Positions 7,370 to 15,382 of a stretch of DNA of 64,000 nt are shown in pieces (position 1 is the stretch's first letter; each line of letters starts with the position of its first letter). Position numbers and translations under genes: made by a program. Source of the stretch: JBFWPF01 sp050250135 (GTDB taxonomy: Bacteria; Chlamydiota; Chlamydiia; Chlamydiales; JAFEGQ01); contig JBFWPF010000009.1 of NCBI GenBank assembly GCA_050250135.1, positions 1-64,000 on the forward strand, written 5' to 3'. Below the pieces are notes generated by a model that had not been told where the DNA came from, ran no database searches, and saw only the letters and a program-made list of their open reading frames with translations.

Positions 7370-8581
7370 ATGAAGCGATTCTACAAGCAGGTCCTGACTG
7401 AGCATTTTAAGAAGAACCGGCAGATGCTCTTCGCGATGGGCCCCCGCCAGGTGGGAAAGTCGACCATTGCGCTATCCCTTGAGGAGGACTGGCCCCGGTT
7501 TGAGTACTTCACCTGGGACAACGCTGCCCACCGAAAGCGGCTCCAGAAAGGGGAGCAAGCCCTTGGAGAATCCCTAAAGCTGGGGTCGAGAGAGCAAGAG
7601 ATCCCCCTTCTGATTTTTGATGAGCTCCATAAGATGCGCCAGTGGAAGCTGTTCCTAAAGGGGCTCTACGATACCTTCCCTTCGCTTTCGCACATCTTGG
7701 TGACGGGGAGTGCCAGGCTGGATGTCTACCAGAAGGGGGCTGACAGCCTGATGGGCCGCTATTTCCGATACCGGATCCATCCCCTTAGTGTTCGTGAGCT
7801 GATAGAACCTGAGATCACTCCGGAGGCGGTAAGACCTGAGCCTTTGAAGGTGGGGGCCGAGACGTTCGATCTCCTCTGGAGGTTTGGGGGATTTCCCGAT
7901 CCGTTGCGACGTGCGGAGGAGCGGTATGCCTCTCAATGGCGTGTTTTGCGCCACGAACAGCTTTTCCGCGACGATATCAAGGACCTAACGGCGGTGCGGG
8001 ATATCGCGCAGCTTGAGATTTTGGCCCAGTGGATCCGGAGGAGCGTTGGCTCCCAGATAAGTCAGGCCTCCCTGTCCAAACATGTGGGAGTGTCTCACGT
8101 GACGATCGGTAAGTGGCTAAAATGGCTCTCCTCTCTCTACTACTGCTTTGAGGTGCGTCCCTGGGCCAACAACCTCGCCCGTTCGCTAATCAAGGAGCCC
8201 AAATACTACCTGACCGACTGGTCAATGGTTGAGGATCCAGCGGCTAGGGCCGAAAATATGGTCGCTTCCCACCTGCTTAAGGCTGTCCATTTCTGGACCG
8301 ATTATGGAACTGGCGTTTTTGCCCTCCACTACATCCGGGATCGGCTCAAGCGGGAGGTCGATTTTTTGGTCACACGGGACGGGCACCCCTGGCTTTTAGT
8401 CGAGGTTAAGCTGAACCATGCCTATTCGGTTTCTCCTAGCCTGGCCTACTTTCAGGAGAAGCTAAAGGCCTCTTATGCCTTGCAGGTCGTCTTTGGCCTA
8501 GAGGAGACTCACCGCCCTTGCTTTCTGGACGACAAGCCTAAAATTGTCCCGGCTCGAACTTTTCTCTCCCAATTGGTCTAG
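7370..8581 (+). CDS. AAA+ ATPase with C-terminal nuclease-like domain (DUF4143/archaeal-ATPase-like)
   Basis: A 403-residue protein of the broad AAA+/DUF4143-type family, whose cellular function is not established. It has the P-loop GPRQVGKST near residue 26, Walker B LLIFDELHK, and a sensor-like ILVTGSARLDVY followed by GRYFRYRIHPLSVREL. A winged-helix-like segment (SLSKHVGVSHVTIGKWLKWL) comes next. The C-terminus has a PD-(D/E)XK-like pattern (REVDFLV then LLVEVKL). It is clearly paralogous to the protein at 27707-28915, with long identical stretches such as ILVTGSARLDVY and GADSLMGRYFRYRIHPLSVR. ATG 7370 is chosen over TTG 7343 because the paralogue starts with the same MKR. The phased repeat array directly upstream probably controls it or is bound by it. 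Confidence 0.88.
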   Translation: MKRFYKQVLTEHFKKNRQMLFAMGPRQVGKSTIALSLEEDWPRFEYFTWDNAAHRKRLQKGEQALGESLKLGSREQEIPLLIFDELHKMRQWKLFLKGLYDTFPSLSHILVTGSARLDVYQKGADSLMGRYFRYRIHPLSVRELIEPEITPEAVRPEPLKVGAETFDLLWRFGGFPDPLRRAEERYASQWRVLRHEQLFRDDIKDLTAVRDIAQLEILAQWIRRSVGSQISQASLSKHVGVSHVTIGKWLKWLSSLYYCFEVRPWANNLARSLIKEPKYYLTDWSMVEDPAARAENMVASHLLKAVHFWTDYGTGVFALHYIRDRLKREVDFLVTRDGHPWLLVEVKLNHAYSVSPSLAYFQEKLKASYALQVVFGLEETHRPCFLDDKPKIVPARTFLSQLV

Positions 8582-8616
8582 TACCGGCGATAGATGACAA
8601 GCAGGGGTAACAGAGG

Positions 8617-10041
8617 CTACTTGATCCGTCGTCCCTTGTTGGGAACCGTATCCCGATCTTGCAAGTGCTGGATCGCCCCCTCATGGCCGAGATCGGCAGC
8701 TTGGTTGAGCAGTTGAACGGCGCGGCGCTGATCGACATGGGTCCCCTTGCCGTGAAGGTAGCAGATAGCGAGGTTGTAGCAGGCCCGCGCACTACCTAAT
8801 CGATACCCCTCTGAATAGGACTGGAAGGCCTTTTTCAGGGCCTTTTGTTTCTCGTAGTGGACGCCTAGGGCCCAATAGGCATCGGCAAAGCCCCCATTAG
8901 CTGAGCGGATGAGGGGGCCGAGTCCTTTCTCCCCTTCGCCCCTTTCCAGCTGTTGCAGGCCCAGGAGGAAGTCCTCGAGAAGGGGGCGGAGTTTGGCAGC
9001 GTCGGTGTCGGTCGCTTCCCCCTGGCGGAGCCAATGGAGGGCCCGGTGGGGGTCGTGGGGAACCCCCCTCCCATTGTAGTAGGCAAGGGCAAGGTTATAG
9101 GCCGCGCAACCACTTCCGCTGTAGGCCCCCTTCTGATACCAGGCGGCGGCCTCTGTGAAGTCTTGGGAAACGCCATGGCCCCGTTCGTAGCAGACGCCGA
9201 GGGTGTTCTGTGCCGCAGGAAAGGGGTCGGCCGCCCGAAAAAGCTCGACCGCTTCGGCGTATCGCTCCTCTTTGTAGAAGGCAAGGCCACCCCGGTAAAG
9301 CTCAACCGGTGTCTCCCCGGTCAGGTAGGGCCAGAAGCGGAGGCGGTTTAGACATTTTTTCTCCTCAAGATCGCGGAGGATGGCTGAGATCCGGATCCCG
9401 ATATTGTTCCCTTTAATCAAGGTCGAGCCGTGGTGGAGGGCAACCAGTTTAAGCCTGTTTTCACTCGGTGTCAGGACAGGAGAGCCCGAAGAGCCGGGGA
9501 GGGTAGTCGTCTTGTAGAGGAGGGTCCAATCGTCGGTATGGGTGATCTTGTGGTTGCCAATGCTAATCTTTTTCCCTAGCCCTTCGGGGTGCTGAACGAT
9601 GGTGGCAAGGCAGGGGACCAGGTCGCGCCCCTCAAACAGGGAGATTGCGCTTCTGAAGATGCTGGTCAGCGCCTCATCTGAGTGGATGGCGACGATCGTG
9701 TAGTCGAGAGCCGAGGGGCCAACGTCCTCCTCATCAACTGGGGCAGGGCTGGTGACAAAGAGGCGGTCGGGATCGAGTGAGACGGTGATCCGCGGGTGGG
9801 CCGAATGGGGCGCCGTGTCGGTATCATAAAAAAACTCGGCCTGGCTTTTCTGGGCGGTAGCGGGCGAGTCGATTACATGGTGGTTGGTCATGATCAGGTT
9901 GGGGGCGATCACAAAGGCGGTCCCAAGCCCCTTCGGAGTGACCACCCGACAGACCGCTTTTGCCACCTTGTTGAGAGCATCCAGATCGCAAAAGGTATCA
10001 TCTGGGTGGAAGCCCATTTCGCCTCGATGCAACTTTTCCAT
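8617..10041 (-). CDS. Trypsin-like serine protease fused to Sel1/TPR repeats
   Basis: A 474-residue two-part protein. The N-terminal half is a trypsin-fold protease: TNHHV (H55), ALDYTIV (D113) and GSSGSP (S185) form a credible catalytic triad. From about residue 240 the chain consists of Sel1-like repeats (LGVCYERGHGVSQDFTEAAA, YNLALAYYNGRGVPHDPHRA, YNLAICYLHGKGTHVDQRRA), which usually bind proteins. There is no signal peptide, so it acts in the cytosol or is exported without Sec. HtrA-like PDZ domains are absent. ATG 10041 is chosen over GTG 10047 because AGGAG lies five bases upstream of it. It stands alone on the minus strand, divergent from the V-ATPase operon. Substrate unknown. Confidence 0.85.
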   Translation of the reverse strand: MEKLHRGEMGFHPDDTFCDLDALNKVAKAVCRVVTPKGLGTAFVIAPNLIMTNHHVIDSPATAQKSQAEFFYDTDTAPHSAHPRITVSLDPDRLFVTSPAPVDEEDVGPSALDYTIVAIHSDEALTSIFRSAISLFEGRDLVPCLATIVQHPEGLGKKISIGNHKITHTDDWTLLYKTTTLPGSSGSPVLTPSENRLKLVALHHGSTLIKGNNIGIRISAILRDLEEKKCLNRLRFWPYLTGETPVELYRGGLAFYKEERYAEAVELFRAADPFPAAQNTLGVCYERGHGVSQDFTEAAAWYQKGAYSGSGCAAYNLALAYYNGRGVPHDPHRALHWLRQGEATDTDAAKLRPLLEDFLLGLQQLERGEGEKGLGPLIRSANGGFADAYWALGVHYEKQKALKKAFQSYSEGYRLGSARACYNLAICYLHGKGTHVDQRRAVQLLNQAADLGHEGAIQHLQDRDTVPNKGRRIK

Positions 10042-10101
10042 AGGCACTCCTCAGAGGAAGGATAAGATTATCAAGGGGGGAATTTACCTTTCAACATGAG
10101 G

Positions 10102-10150
10102 TTGAAAAAATAGCGGTCTTTAAGGGATAAATGCCTCTCTATCTAGGGAG
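10102..10150 (+). promoter_or_regulatory. Possible promoter and ribosome-binding site of the V-ATPase operon
   Basis: TTGAAA (10102-10107) and GATAAA (10126-10131) are spaced by 18 bases in the 115-base divergent intergenic region. GGGAGG (10145-10150) is a good ribosome-binding site six bases before ATG 10157. The promoter call is weak; the ribosome-binding site is clear. Confidence 0.35.
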
Positions 10151-10156
10151 GGGCAG

Positions 10157-10777
10157 ATGCAGACACTCGAATCGGGTCAAGACAAAATTAAAGAGATCAC
10201 CGAGCGGCTCCGGAAGGATACCCTAGAGCCCGCTCAAAAAGAGGCCGACCGGCTGGTCAAAGAGGCCAAAGAGCGGGCTGCCAAGATCGTAGCCGAAGGG
10301 GAGGCCAAAGCCAAAGAGCTAGAGGTCAAGGCTAAAGCGGCAATTGAGAAAGAGCGGGCTGTTTTCGAGACGGCGCTAAAGCAGGCAGGGAAGCAGGCGG
10401 TCGAAGCGCTTAAGCAAGAAATTGAGGAGCGGCTCTTTGAGAAGCAGCTGGCGAGGCGGGTTGCCGAGGCCAGTGGGAAATCGGATGTGGTGGCTTCGGT
10501 CATCAATGCGCTGGTCAAAGCGGTCGAAAAAGAGGGGAGTGGAGCGTCGCTTAGTGCTGCTGTTGGGAAGGGGGCCAAGGTCGAAGAGGTGACCCAGCTT
10601 TTGCTGGCCGATGTCCGAGAGGTCCTGAAAGGGGGGATCACGGTGGGCGAGTTTGCAGGGGGCGCACGGCTCAGTCTGGCCGAGCAGCAGCTCACTTTGG
10701 ATATGTCCGACGAGGCGGTGCTGGAGCTGCTTCAGCGATATGTGAGGAAAGATTTTAGGAAGGCCCTCTTCGGATGA
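10157..10777 (+). CDS. atpE: V-type ATP synthase/ATPase subunit E
   Basis: This 206-residue protein is the peripheral-stalk E subunit of the V/A-type ATPase, on the cytoplasmic side of the inner membrane. The N-terminal two thirds is a long charged helix (KIKEITERLRKDTLEPAQKE, RLVKEAKERAAKIVAEGEAK) as expected for the stalk; the C-terminal part is globular. It is the first gene of a compact operon E-DUF2764-A-B-D-I-K, the same order as in Chlamydia. Its last four bases overlap the next gene (ATGA). The enzyme probably couples ion movement to ATP hydrolysis or synthesis in place of an F-type enzyme. Confidence 0.92.
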   Translation: MQTLESGQDKIKEITERLRKDTLEPAQKEADRLVKEAKERAAKIVAEGEAKAKELEVKAKAAIEKERAVFETALKQAGKQAVEALKQEIEERLFEKQLARRVAEASGKSDVVASVINALVKAVEKEGSGASLSAAVGKGAKVEEVTQLLLADVREVLKGGITVGEFAGGARLSLAEQQLTLDMSDEAVLELLQRYVRKDFRKALFG

Positions 10778-11496
10778 GGCACTACTACTTCGTCCAGCCG
10801 GCGCTCCCTGCGCTGCAGTTAGGGGTAGTACCTGAGATCTCGTTCCACGATCTGATGGATCTCCTCTATGACAACCTGGCGCCGGAGGACTTTAAGCAGG
10901 TCCAGACTATTTGCCGGTGGATCGATGTGCAGAATATCGCGGCCCTTGCGCTGGGCAAACCGCTCGATATTCGGGGCAACCTGTCGAGTGTGACGCTGCC
11001 GGAGGCGATCGCAGAGCAGGCGGGTCTGCCTGACTACATTTTGGATGTAACGGGGAAGTACGAGGGGGAGGAGCTACTCCGCCATCATGGGGAGATCGCC
11101 GCCCGCTTTTTTCAAGTGGAGATCGGGAGGGCTGAGGGCTTTCTAAAGGAATATCTGGAGTTTGAGCGTCAGTGGCGGCTGATTCTGCTGGCACTGCGGG
11201 CTAAAGGGCGGGATGTGCGGCAGGAGCTCCAGTATGAGGATCCAAGTGATCGGCTGGTCCAGCAGATCTTGGCGGGCGATGTGAAGGGGTATGAGCCCCC
11301 CGAGGAGTATGCCGAGCTCGGGGTCCTTTTTCGGGAGCATACGGATGATCCGATGGCCCTCTACCGAGGCCTTGCCGAATACCGGTGGCGTAAGGTTGAC
11401 GGATTGCTCGAGGGGGACGTATTCTTGCTCCGCAATCTGCTGGGCTATGTGGTGAAGCATATGATTGCTCAGGACTGGATGAGGGGGTCTGCATGA
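10774..11496 (+). CDS. V-ATPase operon protein, DUF2764 family
   Basis: This 240-residue protein begins MRHYYFVQPALPALQLG, typical of the DUF2764 family found in bacterial V-type ATPase operons, including chlamydiae. Its role is not established; position suggests an assembly factor or a substitute for the missing C/F-type stalk subunits, which are not present as separate genes in this operon. It has no membrane segment or signal peptide. Four-base ATGA overlaps at both ends show tight translational coupling with atpE and atpA. Confidence 0.85.
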   Translation: MRHYYFVQPALPALQLGVVPEISFHDLMDLLYDNLAPEDFKQVQTICRWIDVQNIAALALGKPLDIRGNLSSVTLPEAIAEQAGLPDYILDVTGKYEGEELLRHHGEIAARFFQVEIGRAEGFLKEYLEFERQWRLILLALRAKGRDVRQELQYEDPSDRLVQQILAGDVKGYEPPEEYAELGVLFREHTDDPMALYRGLAEYRWRKVDGLLEGDVFLLRNLLGYVVKHMIAQDWMRGSA

Positions 11497-13265
11497 ACGC
11501 TAAAGGTAAAGTGGCTTCGGCCTTTGGGAACCTCCTCGAGGTTGAATTTGAGGGGGCAGTAAAACAGGGCGAGATCGGGATGGTCGAGGTGGGGAATCTC
11601 CACCTCAAGGCCGAGGTGATCGAGGTGGCCGGCAGCCGGGTCAAGATCCAGGTTTTCGAAGATACGCGAGGCGTGGGTGTTGGGACACCGGTTGCGTTTC
11701 AGGGGACCCTCCTTGAGGCCGAGCTGGGGCCTGGGCTCCTTACGGCGATTGTGGATGGCCTCCAAAACCCCTTGCCCCAGATCGCTAACGAATCGGGCCT
11801 CTTTTTGCCGCGGGGGGTCTACCTCCCCACCCTGGATCGGAAGCGCCACTGGGACTACACGCCGGTCGCCAAAGTGGGTCAGCGGCTGAAGCGGGGCGAT
11901 ACGATCGGGACCTGCTTGGAGGGGCGCTTTACCCACCGGATCATGATCCCCTTTGCCATTAGGGATGAGATCACGCTCATCTGGGTCAACAAGGGGGGCC
12001 ACTACACGGTCGAGACGGTGGTAGCGAAGGGGACCGACTCGAAGGGGCGGGAGCACGAGTTTACGATGATTCAGCGGTGGCCGATCAAGCGGCCCATGCG
12101 GGAAGGGGAGCGGGTCGTGCCGACCAAGATGCTCAAGACCGGGATGCGGATCATCGATACCCAGTTTCCCCTGCTCCAAGGGGGGACCTTTTGTACGCCG
12201 GGCCCCTTTGGCGCGGGAAAGACCGTCCTGCAGCACCACCTAGCCAAGTACTCCGACATCGACATTGTGGTTGTGTGCGCCTGCGGTGAGCGGGCGGGCG
12301 AGGTCGTCGAGGTGGTGCGGGAGTTTCCCCACCTGACCGACCCCCACACAGGGGAGGCGCTGATCAACCGGACGGTGATCATCTGCAACACAAGCTCCAT
12401 GCCGGTCGCCGCGAGGGAGTCCTCGGTCTACCTGGGGATCACCATCGCCGAGTACTACCGGCAGATGGGATTAAATATTTTACTTTTAGCTGACTCGACC
12501 AGCCGCTGGGCTCAGGCGCTGCGGGAGATGTCGGGGCGGCTTGAGGAGATTCCGGGGGAGGAGGCCTTCCCTGCGTATTTGGCCTCGCGGATTGCCGAAT
12601 TTTATGAGCGGGCCGGTGTGCTCGACCTGGGCGATGGGCGAAAGGGGTCGGTCACGATTGGAGGAGCGGTTTCGCCGGCTGGCGGCAACTTTGAGGAGCC
12701 GGTCACCCAGGCAACGCTTGCTGTGGTGGGGGCCTTTCTGGGCCTCTCGCGGGGTCGGAGCGATGCTAGACGCTACCCTTCGATCGACCCGCTGATCTCC
12801 TGGTCGAAGTATGCGCCGGCAGTGGGGCGTCAGCTCGACGCCGAGACTAAGGGCTCAGGCTGGTATGAGAGAGTGGTCCGGGCGGGCCGCCTCCTCCATA
12901 CGGGAGATGAGATCGGGAAGCGGATGGAGGTGGTAGGTGAAGAGGGGACGGCGATCGATGACCTCGTCGTCTACCTCAAGGCCGAGCTCTTTGACTTTTG
13001 TTTTCTCCAGCAAAACGCCTTCGACAAAGAGGACCGGTACTGCCCCCTCCAGCGGCAGGTCCCCCTCTTTGCCCTGATCAATGAGGTCTTCGACGCTAAA
13101 TTCCATTTCGAGAATCACGAGGAGGCGCGGGGCTTCTTTGTCCACCTCCAGAGCCAGATCAAAAACCTCAACTTCCTCCCCTTCAAGTCCGATGAGCAGC
13201 GCCGCCTCCACAGTGAGATCGAGAAGAAGGTAAGGAATGCGCCTAAGCAGGAGGCGGCCGCATGA
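11493..13265 (+). CDS. atpA: V-type ATPase catalytic subunit A
   Basis: This 590-residue protein is the catalytic A subunit of the V1 head. The P-loop GPFGAGKTV is at about residues 237-245. The insertion characteristic of A subunits lies before it, and the LADSTSRWAQALREMSGRL motif and the EEAFPAYL segment follow. Length matches the family. It forms the hexameric head with subunit B, encoded by the next gene, with which it overlaps by four bases. Confidence 0.97.
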   Translation: MNAKGKVASAFGNLLEVEFEGAVKQGEIGMVEVGNLHLKAEVIEVAGSRVKIQVFEDTRGVGVGTPVAFQGTLLEAELGPGLLTAIVDGLQNPLPQIANESGLFLPRGVYLPTLDRKRHWDYTPVAKVGQRLKRGDTIGTCLEGRFTHRIMIPFAIRDEITLIWVNKGGHYTVETVVAKGTDSKGREHEFTMIQRWPIKRPMREGERVVPTKMLKTGMRIIDTQFPLLQGGTFCTPGPFGAGKTVLQHHLAKYSDIDIVVVCACGERAGEVVEVVREFPHLTDPHTGEALINRTVIICNTSSMPVAARESSVYLGITIAEYYRQMGLNILLLADSTSRWAQALREMSGRLEEIPGEEAFPAYLASRIAEFYERAGVLDLGDGRKGSVTIGGAVSPAGGNFEEPVTQATLAVVGAFLGLSRGRSDARRYPSIDPLISWSKYAPAVGRQLDAETKGSGWYERVVRAGRLLHTGDEIGKRMEVVGEEGTAIDDLVVYLKAELFDFCFLQQNAFDKEDRYCPLQRQVPLFALINEVFDAKFHFENHEEARGFFVHLQSQIKNLNFLPFKSDEQRRLHSEIEKKVRNAPKQEAAA

Positions 13266-14569
13266 AAAAAATCTACGACCGGATCCAGGCCATTCGGGGA
13301 AGCCTGATCACCGTCTTTGCCGAAGGGGTAACCCTAGGTGAGCTTGCCCGTGTCGACATGCAGGATGGGACCCACACCTATGCCAGCGTGCTGCGGGTCA
13401 ATGGTGAGCAGGTGACCCTCCAGGTCTTCCAGTCGACCCGCGGCATCTCTACCGGCGACAAGGTGACCTTCCTCCGAAGGGAGGTCGAGGTCCATGTCGG
13501 CGAGGGGATGATGGGGCGGCGCCTCTCAGGCGCAGGGGAGCCGATCGATGGGGGGCCCGAGATTCGGGGCGACGAGACACCGATCGGTGCCCCTTCGTTC
13601 AATCCGGTCAAACGGATTATTCCGCGGGAGATGGTCCGGACGAATATCCCGATGATCGACATGTTCAACTGCCTGGTCAAGTCGCAGAAGATCCCGATCT
13701 TTTCGGTTCCAGGGGAGCCCTACAACCCCCTTTTGATGCGGATCGCCAACCAGACCGACGCCGATGTGGTGGTGATCGGAGGTATGGGCCTTACTTTTCG
13801 GGATTACCAGGCCTTTATCGACAACGCCGAAGAGGCGGGGAGTGCCGAGAAGACGGTGATGTTCATCCACCAGGCGACCGACCCGGCCGTCGAGTGTGTT
13901 CTCGTCCCCGATATGGCCCTTGCCTGCGCCGAGCAGTTCGCGACTAAGGGAAAAGATGTTCTGGTGCTGCTGACCGATATGAGCGCCTTTGCCGATGCGC
14001 TCAAAGAGATCGCGATCACGATGGACCAGGTCCCCTCCAACCGGGGCTACCCCGGATCGCTCTACTCCGACCTGGCCTCCCGCTACGAGAAGGCGGTCGA
14101 CATCGATGGGAGCGGCTCGCTTACCATCGTGAGTGTCACCACCATGCCCGGCGGCGATGTGACCCATCCCATACCCGATAACACGGGCTACATCACCGAG
14201 GGGCAGTTCTACCTCCATGGCGGCCGGATCGATCCGTTTGGGTCCCTTTCTCGCCTTAAGCAGCTGGTGATCGGCAAAGTCACCCGCGAAGACCATGGCG
14301 ACCTCGCTAATGCGATGATCCGCCTCTACGCCGAATCGAAGAAGGCGCGCGAGCGGCAGGGGATGGGCTTTAAGCTCTCTACGTGGGATGAGAAGCTGCT
14401 GGCCTTCTCCGACCTCTTCGAAGACCGGATGATGAACCTCGAGGTGAACCTCCCCATTGAGGGGGCGCTCGACGAGGGGTGGAAGATCCTTAGCACTTGC
14501 TTTGCCCGCGAGGAGACGGGGATCAAACAGGCCCACATCGACGCCTACTGGCCGAAGGCCCATGCATAA
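13262..14569 (+). CDS. atpB: V-type ATPase regulatory subunit B
   Basis: This 435-residue protein is the non-catalytic nucleotide-binding B subunit. It lacks a canonical P-loop, having IFSVPGEPYNPLLMRIANQT in that region, as expected for B rather than A. The conserved tail of the core domain (NRGYPGSLYSDLASRYEKA; SLTIVSVTTMPGGDVTHP) is present. It overlaps atpA by four bases. The gap to atpD is 204 bp instead of the tight spacing elsewhere in the operon, because a palindromic element is inserted there. Confidence 0.97.
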   Translation: MKKIYDRIQAIRGSLITVFAEGVTLGELARVDMQDGTHTYASVLRVNGEQVTLQVFQSTRGISTGDKVTFLRREVEVHVGEGMMGRRLSGAGEPIDGGPEIRGDETPIGAPSFNPVKRIIPREMVRTNIPMIDMFNCLVKSQKIPIFSVPGEPYNPLLMRIANQTDADVVVIGGMGLTFRDYQAFIDNAEEAGSAEKTVMFIHQATDPAVECVLVPDMALACAEQFATKGKDVLVLLTDMSAFADALKEIAITMDQVPSNRGYPGSLYSDLASRYEKAVDIDGSGSLTIVSVTTMPGGDVTHPIPDNTGYITEGQFYLHGGRIDPFGSLSRLKQLVIGKVTREDHGDLANAMIRLYAESKKARERQGMGFKLSTWDEKLLAFSDLFEDRMMNLEVNLPIEGALDEGWKILSTCFAREETGIKQAHIDAYWPKAHA

Positions 14570-14610
14570 GGGAGGTAACACGGTGTGCAAGTTCCGGGTA
14601 CGTCAGGCGA

Positions 14611-14753
14611 TTTTTTACCACAGAGGGCACAGAGGGGCACAGAGGCGGGCTCATTCCTCCGGAATGAGCCCGGAGCCTGCTCCCCCGCGGGATCCCGCGG
14701 GGGAGGATCTCTCTCCTCTCTCTGTATTTCTCTGTGCCCTCTGTGGTAAAATT
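14611..14753. mobile_element. Palindromic MITE-like element inside the V-ATPase operon
   Basis: The ends form a perfect 22-bp inverted repeat (14613-14634 and 14730-14751; outer bases TTTTACCACAGAGG). Inside are two further hairpins: 14646-14657 with 14661-14672 (12-bp arms, three-base loop), and a perfect 24-bp palindrome at 14681-14704. There is no coding sequence. Similar CCACAGAGG/CACAGAGG-type intergenic palindromes are, from memory, scattered in many bacterial genomes. It splits atpB from atpD. Its right end supplies TAAAAT (14747-14752), which could act as a -10 box for the distal genes, though no good -35 is seen. Confidence 0.85.
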
Positions 14754-14773
14754 AAACCCTCACACTTTGTGGC

Positions 14774-15382
14774 ATGATCAAGTTTACCAAAAACGAGCTC
14801 CGCGATCAGCAGACCCGCCTCGCCCAGCTGCAGCGCTACCTGCCGACCCTGCAGCTCAAGAAGGCGATGCTCCAGACCGAGGTTTACGAGGCCCGTCAGG
14901 AGGCTCTGCAATACCGAGCCGAGGAGAAAAAGGTGGCCGCGCAGGTGGCCAAGATGGGCCACCTCTTTAGCGAATCGGCCCCCCTTGCCCTCGACCAGAT
15001 CGCCCAGATCGAGCGGGTCGACAAGCACTACGAGAACATCGCCGGGGTCGAGCTCCCCTTCTTCGACGGGGTCTCCTTTAAGCCCCTTGAGTACGCACTG
15101 TTCGACACCCCGCCTTGGCTGGAGGCCTTTGCCGCCCAGGCAAGGGGCCATGCCGAGGCGGCTGTCCATGTTGAGATCGCCGAGGAGAAGCAGGCCGCCC
15201 TCGAAGAGGAGCTCCGTCAGGTCTCCATCCGGGTCAACCTCTTTGAGAAGGTATTGATTCCCAGGGCATTAGGTAACATCAAGAGGATTAAGGTCTTCCT
15301 CGGCGACCAGCAACTGGCCGCCGTTGCCCAGGCCAAGGTGGCCAAAGCCAAGATCGTCGAGAGGCACTCCCATGCGCGATGA
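14774..15382 (+). CDS. atpD: V-type ATPase subunit D (central rotor)
   Basis: This 202-residue protein is the central rotor-shaft subunit D. The N-terminus (MIKFTKNELRDQQTRLAQLQ) and the long terminal helices (LFEKVLIPRALGNIKRIKVF near the C-terminus) fit the family. The ribosome-binding site is weak. It follows the palindromic element, so its expression depends on read-through from atpB or on a new promoter in the element. It overlaps atpI by 11 bases. Confidence 0.92.
   Translation: MIKFTKNELRDQQTRLAQLQRYLPTLQLKKAMLQTEVYEARQEALQYRAEEKKVAAQVAKMGHLFSESAPLALDQIAQIERVDKHYENIAGVELPFFDGVSFKPLEYALFDTPPWLEAFAAQARGHAEAAVHVEIAEEKQAALEEELRQVSIRVNLFEKVLIPRALGNIKRIKVFLGDQQLAAVAQAKVAKAKIVERHSHAR

Noticed and set aside
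7370..8581. Known toxin-antitoxin or phage-defence system
   Set aside because: No partner gene is adjacent to any of the three ATPases, and the family has no established defence role known to me.
13526..14590. 354-residue ORF antisense to atpB
   Set aside because: It is a shadow of the G+C-rich atpB frame, with low-complexity composition and no ribosome-binding site.
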